DNA from: Maribellus sp. CM-23
Lineage (GTDB): Bacteria; Bacteroidota; Bacteroidia; Bacteroidales; Prolixibacteraceae
Assembly (NCBI RefSeq): GCF_021354595.1
Contig: NZ_JADWYJ010000005.1
Location: forward strand, 186,001-250,000
DNA length: 64,000 bases
Direction of reading: 5' to 3'
The notes under the pieces were generated by a model. The model made no database searches. It was not told where the DNA came from and was given only the letters and a program-made list of their open reading frames with translations. Positions within the stretch are counted from its first letter, which is position 1, and every line of letters starts with the position of its first letter. The position numbers and the translations under genes are program-made. Below are positions 1 to 8,437 of this stretch, piece after piece.

Positions 1-374
1 TTGGCGAGAGTTCCAATCACATCATCCGCCTCAAAACCTTCTTTTTCGATGATAGGAATATTGAACGCTTCAATAATCCGGCGAATGTAGGGGATCGATT
101 TACGCAGGTCTTCTGGCATTTCCTCGCGGTTGGCCTTGTATTCCTTGTACATCTCGTGCCGGAAAGTAGGCGCAGAAACATCAAAAACTACTCCGATGTA
201 ATCAGGGTTCTCCTTCTCGAAAAGTTGCACAATGGTGTTGGTAACGCCCAGCATTGCCGAAGTATTTAATCCTTTGGAGTTAAAACGAGGATTACGGATA
301 AAGGCAAAATAACTGCGGTAAATCAATGCATACGCATCTAAAAGAAAAAGTTTTTGCTGACCTGTTTCGGGCAT
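1..374 (-). CDS. polA: DNA polymerase I, N-terminal fragment (runs off window)
   Basis: The reverse strand encodes the first ~124 residues of DNA polymerase I; the rest lies beyond position 1. The ATG is at 374. The protein begins with LFLLDAYALIYRSYFAF, continues with a segment reading GVVFDVSAPTFRHEMYKEYK and then EADDVIGTLA. These are the metal-binding aspartates and conserved basic segment of the 5'-3' exonuclease (FEN-like) domain. Pol I removes primers and fills gaps in replication and repair in the cytoplasm. Whether the proofreading and polymerase domains are intact cannot be seen here. The next gene, queD, ends 11 nt upstream on the same strand, so the two may be cotranscribed. Confidence 0.93.
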   Translation of the reverse strand, partial: MPETGQQKLFLLDAYALIYRSYFAFIRNPRFNSKGLNTSAMLGVTNTIVQLFEKENPDYIGVVFDVSAPTFRHEMYKEYKANREEMPEDLRKSIPYIRRIIEAFNIPIIEKEGFEADDVIGTLA

Positions 375-385
375 AATTCGAGATT

Positions 386-835
386 TTACTGATTATCGGA
401 TGCAAACCATTCGGCAAACGAAGTTTTGGTTTCGTAAAGCCGCAGGCTAAATAGTGAAACGTTTGAAGGGATTTCTTGTTGAAGAATACCTGCAAAATAA
501 GTGACCAGGTTTTCGGAAGTGGGTTGAAAACCGAGCACGGTGAGGCGTTCGGTAGTCAGAGCCAATGCTTCTTTCTGAGGTGCCGGGGTAAGTGCGTTGA
601 TGACCAGTGCGTGATCAAAAACCTGAATGATTTTTGTATTGACGATGTTTTTTAGCTGTCCGAAATCCATTACCATCCCGTCTTCCGGATGACCGGGCTC
701 GTTTTTGGCATCACCTATCAATGTCACTTCCAGTTCGTACGTATGGCCATGAACGTTTTTGCAAACTCCGTTGTAAGCTAAAAGTGCATGGGCCATTTCA
801 AAATCAAAACGCTTGGTTACCCTTATCCTCGGCAT
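386..835 (-). CDS. queD: 6-carboxytetrahydropterin synthase (QueD family)
   Basis: A 149-aa T-fold enzyme. QueD converts 7,8-dihydroneopterin triphosphate to 6-carboxy-5,6,7,8-tetrahydropterin in the queuosine/7-deazaguanine pathway. Visible features are the zinc-ligand histidines H16 (FEMAHAL) and H29/H31 (NVHGH), the catalytic cysteine C25 just before them, and the later FDHALVIN, PTSENLV and LYET segments of the family. Length is slightly above the usual ~120-140 aa. The ATG at 835 precedes a normal family N-terminus. It lies directly upstream of polA on the same strand. A paralogous pterin synthase role (PTPS-type) cannot be fully excluded, but the CxxxHGH arrangement favours QueD. Confidence 0.88.
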   Translation of the reverse strand: MPRIRVTKRFDFEMAHALLAYNGVCKNVHGHTYELEVTLIGDAKNEPGHPEDGMVMDFGQLKNIVNTKIIQVFDHALVINALTPAPQKEALALTTERLTVLGFQPTSENLVTYFAGILQQEIPSNVSLFSLRLYETKTSFAEWFASDNQ

Positions 836-1006
836 ATGTCAGTCCCTTTTTGGTAGTGTGAAAGTAAGTTTTTTTTCAGCAAAACCTGAATAGAAAGTAG
901 CGAAATGCAAACGCAACCATTTTTGTTAAAATTGCGTCTTTTTAATGCAGAGGCAGGTAACAAAAGCAATGCGTAGAAACGATTGAATCAGTAAAATTTG
1001 AGAACA

Positions 1007-1408
1007 ATGAAAATCCGGGAGTTGGTTTTAATGGGGATGCTGGTGTTTTCGGCATGTAGTTCAGGAGACGACGATCATGTTTTTCAGTTGGACAGCGGGC
1101 AGCGTTTTGTGCTTCAGGAAGAATACGCTTCTATGGATCACGGGTTGAGCATTGGTGTGGAACATGTGAGTGATTCGCGTTGTCCCACCGGCGTTGTTTG
1201 TATTTGGGAAGGGGAGGCTACCGTTTATTTGTACGTCAGGACACAGAATATACAGGAACTGGTGCTGAGCACAGTCCGTCAGCCAAAAGATACGGTGCAG
1301 AATTACGAAATTGAACTGGTGAATGTGAGTCCTTATCCCGATATTTCACGCGAGATAGAGCAGGAAGATTACGAGGTGACGCTGAAAGTCAGACGAATTG
1401 ATCCTTAG
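1007..1408 (+). CDS. hypothetical lipoprotein with SRCPxxxxCxW motif
   Basis: A 133-aa predicted lipoprotein: MKIRELVLMGMLVFSAC gives a signal peptide with a lipobox cysteine near residue 17, followed by acidic residues. The only strong motif is DSRCPTGVVCIWEGEA, a pattern I associate with small secreted Bacteroidota/cyanobacterial proteins of unknown function; the two cysteines could form a disulfide. I start at the ATG at 1007 rather than the in-frame TTG at 998 because it gives a cleaner signal peptide. It converges with and overlaps the end of the MntP gene by 4 nt. No function can be assigned. Confidence 0.7.
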   Translation: MKIRELVLMGMLVFSACSSGDDDHVFQLDSGQRFVLQEEYASMDHGLSIGVEHVSDSRCPTGVVCIWEGEATVYLYVRTQNIQELVLSTVRQPKDTVQNYEIELVNVSPYPDISREIEQEDYEVTLKVRRIDP

Positions 1409-1974
1409 AACCAAAGGTGTTCAGCCAGAATTTTGAATCCCATTAGAATTAAAATGATCCCTCCCAGGATAATGGACTGATGGCTGCGTTTGGCAGGAAT
1501 GTATTTTCCGAAAAGCATTCCCAGCATGGACGCAATGAAAGTAACCGCTCCAATCACCAAAACAGGAAGAAAAATGGGGATCTCAAGGAAGCCGTAACTG
1601 ATTCCTACCACAAAAGCATCGATACTGGTGGCGACGGAAAGCCCGATCAGTACACTCATTTTAAACGGGTCGAGGTTGTTAAGCGAACCGTTTTCCCTGA
1701 TTCCTTCAAAAATCATTTTACCACCGATAGCCGCCAGCAAACCAAACGCGATCCAGTGATCGACTGATTTAAGTATATTTTCGACGGCACTTCCGATAAA
1801 CCAACCCAACAGCGGGAAAAGCGCCTGGAAGAAAGCCAGTGAAGCCGCTACTTTGCATGCCTGCAAAAATTGAATTTCACGTCGCAGCAATCCGCAGGAG
1901 ACTGATACGGCAAAAGAATCGAAACTTAGCCCGATGCCGATCAGTAAAAACGTTATGAATTGGACCAGTGTCAT
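1405..1974 (-). CDS. mntP: MntP-family manganese efflux pump
   Basis: A ~189-aa inner-membrane protein with six predicted hydrophobic helices. It contains the two related half-motifs of the family, GLSFDSFAVSVSCGL near the N-terminus and SVATSIDAFVVGISYGF in the second half, each with a membrane-embedded aspartate. MntP exports Mn(II) and protects against manganese excess. I chose the ATG at 1974 because family members begin a few residues before the first helix; an ATG 8 codons upstream (1998) is also possible. I see no yybP-ykoY-like riboswitch upstream, so the regulation is unknown. The 3' end overlaps the convergent lipoprotein gene by 4 nt. Confidence 0.88.
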   Translation of the reverse strand: MTLVQFITFLLIGIGLSFDSFAVSVSCGLLRREIQFLQACKVAASLAFFQALFPLLGWFIGSAVENILKSVDHWIAFGLLAAIGGKMIFEGIRENGSLNNLDPFKMSVLIGLSVATSIDAFVVGISYGFLEIPIFLPVLVIGAVTFIASMLGMLFGKYIPAKRSHQSIILGGIILILMGFKILAEHLWF

Positions 1975-2103
1975 TTTTGAGGGGGCAAAAATAAGCATTT
2001 GAACGGGAACCGCGATAAAGGTTTAACCGCAGATGGTTAAATTATTTCTGAAAATTAAGTAAGGTTTGTTATAAATTGAAAGATCAATCGTCAAATGTAG
2101 CAG

Positions 2104-2637
2104 ATGACGTCCGAAGAGTTTAAAAATACGGTGATTCCATTTTCCCGGAAGTTGTATCCGATGCTTTTCCGAATTTTGAAAGATGAGGAAGAAACGCGCG
2201 ATGCATTGCAGGATCTGATGGTGAAATTGTGGAACAAGAGGAACGAACTGCAAAATTGCTCGAATCCTTCTGCCTACATTATAACCATTGCTAAGAACCA
2301 CAGCTTTGATCTTCTAAAAAAGAAACGGCCATTACGAATAGGCGAGAAAGAGGAACAGAAGATCAGGGATTTGCGGGATGAGGACAGCGGAATGGAAACC
2401 CGGGAACGTTATTCGCATGTGCGGAAAGCCATTGATGTATTGCCGGAAAAGTACCGGACCGTTATTCAGCTGCGCGACATTGATGGGATGGAGTTTGAGG
2501 AGATCAGTGAGATGACCGGATTTGAAGTGTCCTACGTGAGGGTAATCCTTTCGAGGGCACGCCAGAAAGTGAAAGAAGAAGTTGAAAAAATGTACGATTA
2601 TGACCAGACGAGAAGAACTGTTGGAGAAATATTATAG
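2104..2637 (+). CDS. ECF-type RNA polymerase sigma factor
   Basis: A 177-aa sigma-70 family protein of the ECF type (regions 2 and 4 only). Region 2 includes DALQDLMVKLWNKR and the promoter-melting segment NPSAYIITIAKNHSFDLLK. Region 4 contains LPEKYRTVIQLRDIDG followed by the helix-turn-helix EISEMTGFEVSYVRVILSRAR. It directs RNA polymerase to a specific regulon. The next gene starts inside its last 13 codons (38-nt overlap) and encodes a membrane protein suited to be its anti-sigma factor, and a DUF4252 gene follows. This resembles a self-contained Bacteroidota envelope-stress or differentiation module; the signal is unknown. Confidence 0.9.
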   Translation: MTSEEFKNTVIPFSRKLYPMLFRILKDEEETRDALQDLMVKLWNKRNELQNCSNPSAYIITIAKNHSFDLLKKKRPLRIGEKEEQKIRDLRDEDSGMETRERYSHVRKAIDVLPEKYRTVIQLRDIDGMEFEEISEMTGFEVSYVRVILSRARQKVKEEVEKMYDYDQTRRTVGEIL

Positions 2638-3031
2638 AGGAGAATCATCGCTGGATGAAGAGCGGGAATTAAAACAACTCGCACCGGGAAATGAATTGCC
2701 GGATGCAGAACAGGATATGCTGGACTTTTTCGGACAAGAGGCCGTTTTGCCCGATGGTTTGGAAGAAGAACTAATGAGAGCTGTTGAAAAACGGAGGACC
2801 CGGTCGTTTAAAATAAGACGCCTGACAAGCATGGGGTCAGCGGCGGCGGTTATTTTAATTGTACTGACAGTTTTCCTGGATGTCCGGAATAAACGGATCA
2901 GTAAAATGGAAAACGACTTTCGGATGATGGAGCAGGCCTTGCTCCAGGTTTCAGAGAGCCTCCAGCCCGAAGAGCAAAAACAAATGCTGGTACTTTGGGT
3001 GGACGACGATGTGGAGATCGTTATTAATTAG
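2600..3031 (+). CDS. putative membrane anti-sigma factor
   Basis: A 143-aa protein with a charged cytoplasmic N-terminus (~70 aa: MTRREELLEKYYRGESSLDEE, then acidic), one hydrophobic helix around residues 80-97 (SAAAVILIVLTVFL) and a ~45-aa extracytoplasmic tail with coiled-coil character. The N-terminus resembles the short sigma-binding segments of Bacteroidota anti-sigma proteins. I start at the ATG at 2600; an in-frame TTG at 2582 would extend it. Overlap with the sigma gene implies translational coupling. No zinc-finger (HxxxCxxC) motif is seen, so sigma binding is inferred from topology and position. Confidence 0.7.
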   Translation: MTRREELLEKYYRGESSLDEERELKQLAPGNELPDAEQDMLDFFGQEAVLPDGLEEELMRAVEKRRTRSFKIRRLTSMGSAAAVILIVLTVFLDVRNKRISKMENDFRMMEQALLQVSESLQPEEQKQMLVLWVDDDVEIVIN

Positions 3032-3099
3032 AAAATGCAAACTGGGTACTGCAGGTCCGGTTGCCAACAAAATAGAATAATAAATTAAAAAATAAAGCA

Positions 3100-4059
3100 A
3101 TGAAACGATTGATTTTAATAGCGTTTGTGCTGTTGCTTTCAGCAGGTGTTCAGGCGCAGGATACGCAGCGGTTTTTTGAAACCCTCACCGGGAAATATGC
3201 CGATAATGACGGTTTTAGTGCCAGCATGCTGACCAGTGATATGTTTGATCTTTACCTGAAACGAAAAAAGCTGGATGAAACGTCGGAAGTGGCGGCTGCC
3301 CTGAAAAAGCTGGACAGGATTATGGTGGTTTCGCAAAGTAAGATAGGGTTGGGAATGGAAGCCTTAAGTACGGGCGTCAACAAAAGTGAAAAGCCCAAAA
3401 ACGAGAGTCTGGAGGTGTTGCACGGTGAATTGCTGAACCACTACAAAGGAGGCGGATTTACTTTGCTGAAAACCGAAAAGCGAATGGGCGAAGATGTGAA
3501 GGTTTACCTGAAGAAAGAGAACGACAAGATCAGTTCGCTCGTGTTAATCACCAACTCGTCGGCGGTGACTTCGCTGGTGGAGCTGGACGGAGATATTGAT
3601 CTGGCGAATGTGGCTTCTTTGAGCTCTGCCCTGAATATACGGGGACTGGAGAACCTCAATAAAATTGACAATAAGAGTTCGTATTATTTATACGGAACCG
3701 GTGCTTCTGAATATTTCGACCAAGGCAGGATGGAAGTGATAGAAGCCCGCGCCCGCGAAATGGCCGAGCGGCAGGTGGAACTTTCGGAAGAGCAGGTAAA
3801 ACGTATCCAGGAACGGACAGAAAGACAGGCACAAAGAGAGATGGAAGTGGCCGAAAGGTACCGTGAAATGGCCGAGAGATACCAGCGCGAACCTATTTTT
3901 CTGAATTACCCGGGTGACAGCACGGTTTATTATCTGAACGGCAAAAAGGTGGATGCCGATAAAATAAAGGACTTGAAAAAGCTGGATATCAAAACCATCG
4001 ATGTAAAAAGAGATGATAAAAACAATGAAATCACCATTGTTAAGATTACCACGAAGTAA
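3100..4059 (+). CDS. DUF4252 domain-containing secreted protein
   Basis: A 319-aa exported protein. The signal peptide is MKRLILIAFVLLLSAGVQAQ. Residues ~20-190 fit the DUF4252 family, which is typically encoded beside ECF sigma/anti-sigma pairs in Bacteroidota and has no established biochemical role. Residues ~210-255 are a highly charged Arg/Glu-rich helical segment (AREMAERQVELSEEQ and similar), probably coiled coil, ahead of a small C-terminal domain. It is the third gene of the sigma operon and likely its target or sensor partner. A strong bidirectional terminator follows. Confidence 0.82.
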   Translation: MKRLILIAFVLLLSAGVQAQDTQRFFETLTGKYADNDGFSASMLTSDMFDLYLKRKKLDETSEVAAALKKLDRIMVVSQSKIGLGMEALSTGVNKSEKPKNESLEVLHGELLNHYKGGGFTLLKTEKRMGEDVKVYLKKENDKISSLVLITNSSAVTSLVELDGDIDLANVASLSSALNIRGLENLNKIDNKSSYYLYGTGASEYFDQGRMEVIEARAREMAERQVELSEEQVKRIQERTERQAQREMEVAERYREMAERYQREPIFLNYPGDSTVYYLNGKKVDADKIKDLKKLDIKTIDVKRDDKNNEITIVKITTK

Positions 4060-4082
4060 CGCAAACTGACAAGCATAAAAAA

Positions 4083-4114
4083 GGGCGGATCATTCTTTTT
4101 GATCCGCCCTTTTT
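4083..4114. terminator. bidirectional intrinsic terminator
   Basis: A 10-bp perfect stem (GGGCGGATCA paired with TGATCCGCCC) with a 7-nt loop is flanked by A-runs on the left and a T-run on the right. It can therefore end both the DUF4252 operon from the left and the DUF4270 gene from the right; the two genes converge on it. Confidence 0.9.
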
Positions 4115-4130
4115 GTGTCTTTTATCTTTG

Positions 4131-5507
4131 CTATTGCAAGTATTTCGAATAAGTGATGACCAGCTTTATTCCGTCTGTTTGATCGGCCCCGTGAAGTACT
4201 ACGCGGTTGGCAAAATCGGGGCGACGCCCGGTTGTCAGGTAAAATCCCTGGTTGCCAACATAATCATCATGTTCCGGGTCAGTTATATCAATAATCCTTT
4301 GTAAGTGCTGCGTAATATTAAAATGGTAGGTGTAATCGCTTCGTAAATAACCATCAAAATAAAACGAATTAAAGCCGGCGTCAACGGGGAGCTTTTCATC
4401 TCCGTTTTTATCAACGTAGGTAAGTATTAACCGCGAAGGCGGCGCATATTTATCCTTTTTGCTGGCAATGGTATCGATCTGGAAAACCAGCTCTGCTTTG
4501 TTAATAGCAGTTTTGGTTGAGTCTTGCCATTGCAGAAGATTATCAATAAAGATCTTTGATTTTAATCCGCCTGTAGGCTGAATATAGATGTGTTCCTGTT
4601 GCTCTTCTTCCTGATCCAGGCTGCTTTCAAAAGCAGTACCTGAATAGTCGTGCGTAATGTTACTAACCCTGGCACTGTACTGCGTAATTCTGAAAACCCT
4701 TGAAAGCGTATCCGGAGTGAGTGTGTCCACTTCGTATTTGTGTTTGTTCTCGTCGTTGTTGTAATAAACCGCGAGTACCGATCCGTTGAACGTGGACGTT
4801 GGCACTGTTTCAATCGAAAGCAGGGTTCCGCTTGCCGACGCTGCCAGTTTTTCGGCTTCAACATACAAGCCTTTAAAGAGGCTAAGAAAAGCCGCGTTGG
4901 TTGATAAGTCAAGCGAGTCAGCCGTTACAATTCTATTTCCAAGTGCGTTGTCGATCGGAATTTTCAGGTACTGGTACAGCGTGTCCTGCGAGGCAGAATC
5001 CAGTTCCACTTTAGGTGTAAAAGTGAGTTCTCCCAACAGGCTGTTGGAAGCCATCATTTTCAAATCGGTTTCCTGGGTGTACTCAATGTCCGGATTCAAA
5101 GGCTCTGTCAGTTCGTAAACTTTCAGATTTTGCGGGGTAACTGTGTCTCCGTAAATAATTCTGTAATACAGAAACAAAAAGGTAGAGTCGGCCTCCGGGT
5201 TGCTGCCAAAATCGGGATACGAAGTAAGCCTGAACTGCGATGCAAAGCTAACGGTGGTGTTTCCAAAAACCTCGTCGTTGATACTTCCCAACAGGTTGGT
5301 GGAGTGTTCACTTGTTACAATGCTGTCTTCGGTAAAAGTAAAAGCCGAAATATCGCTCTTTACTACTACACTTTTTACATTGATCAGATCTTCACCGGGA
5401 AGCAGCTCAAGTCCCAGATCGTTTTTATCGTTACAGGCAGTAAATGCAAAAACAAGGAACAGGAATCCGGTTCCGAAACGAAGTACCTGGTGGATATGTT
5501 TTCTCAC
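4131..5507 (-). CDS. DUF4270 domain-containing lipoprotein
   Basis: A ~458-aa surface or periplasmic lipoprotein of the Bacteroidota family DUF4270, with no established function. The hydrophobic segment FLFLVFAFTAC ends in the lipobox cysteine, followed by NDKNDLGLELLPGEDL, which is characteristic of the family. No ATG lies near the 5' end. The first possible codon is a TTG at 5552, directly after a stop; I prefer the GTG at 5507 because it gives a normal signal peptide (MRKHIHQVLRFGTG...) and leaves a short leader after a TACGTTTG element at 5558-5565. The neighbour upstream is a GT5-like gene that is often found beside it in related genomes (recollection). Confidence 0.82.
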   Translation of the reverse strand: MRKHIHQVLRFGTGFLFLVFAFTACNDKNDLGLELLPGEDLINVKSVVVKSDISAFTFTEDSIVTSEHSTNLLGSINDEVFGNTTVSFASQFRLTSYPDFGSNPEADSTFLFLYYRIIYGDTVTPQNLKVYELTEPLNPDIEYTQETDLKMMASNSLLGELTFTPKVELDSASQDTLYQYLKIPIDNALGNRIVTADSLDLSTNAAFLSLFKGLYVEAEKLAASASGTLLSIETVPTSTFNGSVLAVYYNNDENKHKYEVDTLTPDTLSRVFRITQYSARVSNITHDYSGTAFESSLDQEEEQQEHIYIQPTGGLKSKIFIDNLLQWQDSTKTAINKAELVFQIDTIASKKDKYAPPSRLILTYVDKNGDEKLPVDAGFNSFYFDGYLRSDYTYHFNITQHLQRIIDITDPEHDDYVGNQGFYLTTGRRPDFANRVVLHGADQTDGIKLVITYSKYLQ

Positions 5508-5650
5508 GTAATTTCCGATTTTAATTAGTATGTTTTTCTGTTTTCTCTTCAATCACACAAACGTATGAAAAAACAACGAGAGCATTTCGGCAATCATTGC
5601 TTAAATGAAGATTTTAAAATTTATTTTGATCTTTTAACAAAGTTTTGATG

Positions 5651-6451
5651 CTAAACCTTGTCGTAAAACTCGTTATAGGCATCAATGTAAGTTTCTCTGG
5701 GGTGATAATCCAAAAATAATTTACCCGATTGTTTGATGTAATCCTTGACATCGCTGTTAATGCTGGCCGTTCCCTGAATGGCAGCATCCGAATAATCGAT
5801 GGCGAGTTTGCTTACATTAAAGAAAGTTGGGTCGTTGATCGCCTCCACATCTTCTTTGGTAATACCTTCGAGCAGCAGCTTTTCGTTAAAGCGCGGGTCG
5901 AGTGTTTTTTTGAAATCGTCGTCGTAAACCGAATACACTACTTTCGACTGGCTAAAAAGCGGGTCGTTGTAATAGTATTTTTTAATGTACAGCGGAACCA
6001 GCGAGGTTAACCACCCGTGACAGTGAATAATGTCGGGCGCCCAGCGCAGCTTAATTACAGTTTCGAGTACGCCGCGGGCAAAGAAAACGGCACGTTCGTC
6101 GTTGTCTTCAAATTCGTTTCCTTTATCATCCTTGAGGACCGATTTTCGCTGGAAATAGTCTTCGTTGTCGATAAAATATACCTGCATCCGTGCCGCCTGA
6201 ATCGATGCCACTTTTATGATTAGCGGATGATCGGTATCGTTAATAACAAGGTTCATTCCGGATAAACGGATTACTTCGTGGAGCTGGTTACGACGCTCGT
6301 TTACACAGCCATAACGGGGCATAAATGTTCTGATCTCTCTGCCTCTTTCCTGAACACCTTGCGGCAAATACCGGGCTGTTTCCGACATTTCGCTTTCTGG
6401 TAAGTAAGGTGTTATTTCTTGTGAGATATAAAGGATTCTTTTCTTTTCCAT
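5651..6451 (-). CDS. glycogen/starch synthase N-terminal-domain protein (GT5-like, single domain)
   Basis: A 266-aa cytoplasmic protein matching the N-terminal Rossmann domain of GT5 glycogen synthases: it starts with KRILYISQEITPYLPESEMS and contains PDIIHCHGWLTSLVPLYIK, the counterpart of the DVVHCHDWHT segment. The C-terminal GT-B domain that binds ADP-glucose is missing, so the protein is about half the length of GlgA. The KxGGL substrate-binding loop near the N-terminus is also not present. Catalytic activity as a stand-alone synthase is doubtful; it may need a partner or have a regulatory role. The ATG at 6451 was chosen over an adjacent TTG. It is transcribed divergently from panC, a common Bacteroidota arrangement. 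Confidence 0.8.
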   Translation of the reverse strand: MEKKRILYISQEITPYLPESEMSETARYLPQGVQERGREIRTFMPRYGCVNERRNQLHEVIRLSGMNLVINDTDHPLIIKVASIQAARMQVYFIDNEDYFQRKSVLKDDKGNEFEDNDERAVFFARGVLETVIKLRWAPDIIHCHGWLTSLVPLYIKKYYYNDPLFSQSKVVYSVYDDDFKKTLDPRFNEKLLLEGITKEDVEAINDPTFFNVSKLAIDYSDAAIQGTASINSDVKDYIKQSGKLFLDYHPRETYIDAYNEFYDKV

Positions 6452-6480
6452 CAACCTATAGTGCAGTTAAAAACAGGGGG

Positions 6481-6511
6481 CAAAATTAATAAAAATAAAC
6501 CAATTAATCAA
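6481..6511 (-). promoter_or_regulatory. Bacteroidota-type promoter for the GT5-like gene
   Basis: Reading the minus strand, TTG (6511-6509) is followed after 20 nt by TAATTTTG (6488-6481). This matches the TTG / TAnnTTTG elements with 17-23-nt spacing known for Bacteroidota housekeeping sigma. It lies about 30 nt upstream of the ATG at 6451. Confidence 0.5.
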
Positions 6512-6547
6512 TTTAAGTGGGTTAGGTTCAGTTACTCTGCTTTAAAA

Positions 6548-6573
6548 TTGTGGTATTTTCACAATTATATTTG
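6548..6573 (+). promoter_or_regulatory. possible panC promoter
   Basis: TATATTTG at 6566-6573 is a perfect TAnnTTTG -7 element 29 nt before the panC ATG. The nearest TTG (6548-6550) is only 15 nt away, shorter than usual, so the -33 element is uncertain. Confidence 0.35.
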
Positions 6574-6601
6574 TTTACTTTGCAGCCGCAAATTGAGGGG
6601 T

Positions 6602-7441
6602 ATGAAACTCGTAAGGACAGTAGAAGATCTGCAACAGGAACTAATGAAAGCGGGCCATGAACAGGGCCCGGGATTTGTTCCAACCATGGGTGCTTTGCAC
6701 CAGGGACATTTGTCGCTTGTAAAACAGGCAGTGGCTGAGAACAAAGTGGTTGTGGTGAGCATTTTTGTAAACCCTACCCAGTTTAACGACCCCAAAGATC
6801 TGGAGCGTTATCCGCGTACTTTGGAAGCCGATTTGGCGTTGCTCGAACCCACCGGATGCAGTATTGTTTTTGCACCGCCGGTGCACGAAATCTATCCCGA
6901 GAAAGATACCCGGAAATTTAATTTTGGAGACCTTGAAAAGGTGATGGAAGGACGGTTTCGCCCGGGACATTTTAACGGGGTTGCCCAGGTGGTAAGCCGC
7001 TTGTTTGAGTTGGTAAAACCTGCCAAAGCATATTTCGGGCTGAAAGACTTTCAGCAACTTGCCATCATAAAAAACATGGTAAAGCAGCTGCAACTTCCGG
7101 TCGAAATTGTACCTTGCGCCATTGTTCGTGAACCAGGTGGTCTGGCTATGAGCTCGCGCAACGAGTTGCTAACCAGTGAGCAGCGCGAGAACGCAGTGGC
7201 GATTTCAAAAACGCTTTTCAAGGCCAAAGAACTTCGCGGACAAAAAAACGTAAGAGAACTTGCAGAATGGGTGATAAGCGAAGTAAACAACAACCCGTTT
7301 CTGGAAGTGGAGTATTTTGAAATAGTGGACGACGAGCAATTGCAACCGGTAAAGAGTTGGGATGACAATTCCATAAAAGTGGGGTGCATTGCTGTTTATT
7401 GCGGAAAGATCAGACTGATCGACAACATTGTTTTTAACTAG
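6602..7441 (+). CDS. panC: pantothenate synthetase
   Basis: A 279-aa cytoplasmic enzyme that condenses D-pantoate with beta-alanine using ATP, forming pantothenate for CoA synthesis. The PTMGALHQGHLSLV segment carries the HIGH-like nucleotide-binding motif, FVNPTQFNDPKDLERYPR is the pantoate-binding region, FGLKDFQQLAII and the KMSKS-like LAMSSRN loop follow. An open frame extends upstream to 6461, but the family N-terminus (MKLVRTVEDLQQEL) fixes the start at the ATG at 6602. panD follows 12 nt downstream, so the last two steps that make and use beta-alanine are in one operon. Confidence 0.96.
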   Translation: MKLVRTVEDLQQELMKAGHEQGPGFVPTMGALHQGHLSLVKQAVAENKVVVVSIFVNPTQFNDPKDLERYPRTLEADLALLEPTGCSIVFAPPVHEIYPEKDTRKFNFGDLEKVMEGRFRPGHFNGVAQVVSRLFELVKPAKAYFGLKDFQQLAIIKNMVKQLQLPVEIVPCAIVREPGGLAMSSRNELLTSEQRENAVAISKTLFKAKELRGQKNVRELAEWVISEVNNNPFLEVEYFEIVDDEQLQPVKSWDDNSIKVGCIAVYCGKIRLIDNIVFN

Positions 7442-7453
7442 AAAGGCAAAGCC

Positions 7454-7804
7454 ATGCAAATTGAAGTTTGTAAATCAAAAATTCATAAAGTAACCGTTAC
7501 CGAGGCCAACCTGCAATACGTGGGCAGTATTACTATCGACGAGGATCTGATGGATGCAGCCAACCTGATTGAAAACGAAAAAGTGCAGGTGGTAAACATC
7601 AACAATGGCGAACGACTCGAGACCTATGTAATTAAAGGTGAGCGCGGTTCGGGTACCATTTGTTTAAATGGCCCTGCAGCGCGCAAAGTAGCTGTAGGCG
7701 ATGTGGTGATCATTATTTCATACGGAATTATGGACTTTGAGGAAGCCAAAACCTTTAAGCCCAGCCTTGTTTTTCCCGATACCGAAACCAATAGCCTTGT
7801 ATAA
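7454..7804 (+). CDS. panD: aspartate 1-decarboxylase
   Basis: A 116-aa pyruvoyl enzyme that decarboxylates L-aspartate to beta-alanine, the PanC substrate. The self-processing site Gly24-Ser25 is visible in LQYVGSITID, and the GERGSGTICLNGPAAR segment and the C-terminal IISYGIMDFEEA are typical. Length is normal for the family. It sits 12 nt after panC and is followed by two hairpins, the second of which looks like an intrinsic terminator. Confidence 0.96.
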   Translation: MQIEVCKSKIHKVTVTEANLQYVGSITIDEDLMDAANLIENEKVQVVNINNGERLETYVIKGERGSGTICLNGPAARKVAVGDVVIIISYGIMDFEEAKTFKPSLVFPDTETNSLV

Positions 7805-7877
7805 GATTTAGAAAAGTCGTCGCCTCACTGCGAGAATAACTGATAGTGAGGCAACGGCTACATGGGAAAATATAAGC

Positions 7878-7910
7878 AACCTCGCGGGTTTTGTAACAGC
7901 GAGGTTTTTT
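7878..7910 (+). terminator. intrinsic terminator of panCD
   Basis: Stem AACCTCGC/GCGAGGTT (7878-7885 and 7899-7906) is followed by a run of T to 7910. A second hairpin, GCCTCACT/AGTGAGGC (7822-7829 and 7845-7852), lies between it and the panD stop and may assist termination or mRNA stability. Confidence 0.8.
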
Positions 7911-7948
7911 ATTGCCGGGCATTTGAATTATGGTTATTTTTGATTCCT

Positions 7949-8437
7949 ATGAATTTAATGACGCAATCAAAAATATTCAGAGACTTTGCTTCTTTTTCGC
8001 CGCTGTTGCAAATATGGAAAGGGAGCAACCACACCATTGTTTTTACCAACGGTTGTTTCGACCTGATCCATCACGGACATGTGGATTCGTTGCAGGAATC
8101 GGCTGCCCTTGGTACCAAGCTGATTGTGGGGCTGAACTCCGACGAGTCGGTGCGAATGCTGAAAGGAGAAAACCGCCCTATTTTAAAGGAAATGGAGCGT
8201 GCAGCGGTGTTGGCAGCTTTCGAGTGTGTGGATGCGGTCATCATTTTTAACGAGGAAACACCGGCAGAGATTATCGCGGAGATCATTCCCGATGTGCTGG
8301 TAAAAGGCGCCCAATACGAGGTTGAAGAAATTGCCGGCCACGATACGGTACTAAATAACGGCGGAAAAGTAGAGCGGCTGGACCTGGTGGAAGGCATCTC
8401 GACCAGCGAACTGATTGAACGCATTAAAAAACTATAG
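7949..8437 (+). CDS. rfaE2: D-glycero-beta-D-manno-heptose 1-phosphate adenylyltransferase
   Basis: A ~162-aa nucleotidyltransferase that makes ADP-heptose precursor for LPS inner core. FTNGCFDLIHHGHVDSLQES contains the HxGH motif of the cytidylyltransferase-like fold; GLNSDESVRMLKGENRPI and the C-terminal LVEGISTSELIERI are typical of the RfaE domain II/HldE C-terminal half. The kinase half is absent, as in two-gene versions. The frame is open back to 7862, but that stretch contains the panCD terminator, so the true start is the ATG at 7949 or the one at 7958. Confidence 0.92.
   Translation: MNLMTQSKIFRDFASFSPLLQIWKGSNHTIVFTNGCFDLIHHGHVDSLQESAALGTKLIVGLNSDESVRMLKGENRPILKEMERAAVLAAFECVDAVIIFNEETPAEIIAEIIPDVLVKGAQYEVEEIAGHDTVLNNGGKVERLDLVEGISTSELIERIKKL

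Noticed and set aside
7862..7948. N-terminal extension of the heptose-phosphate nucleotidyltransferase
   Set aside because: The extension covers the panCD terminator hairpin and has no family counterpart.
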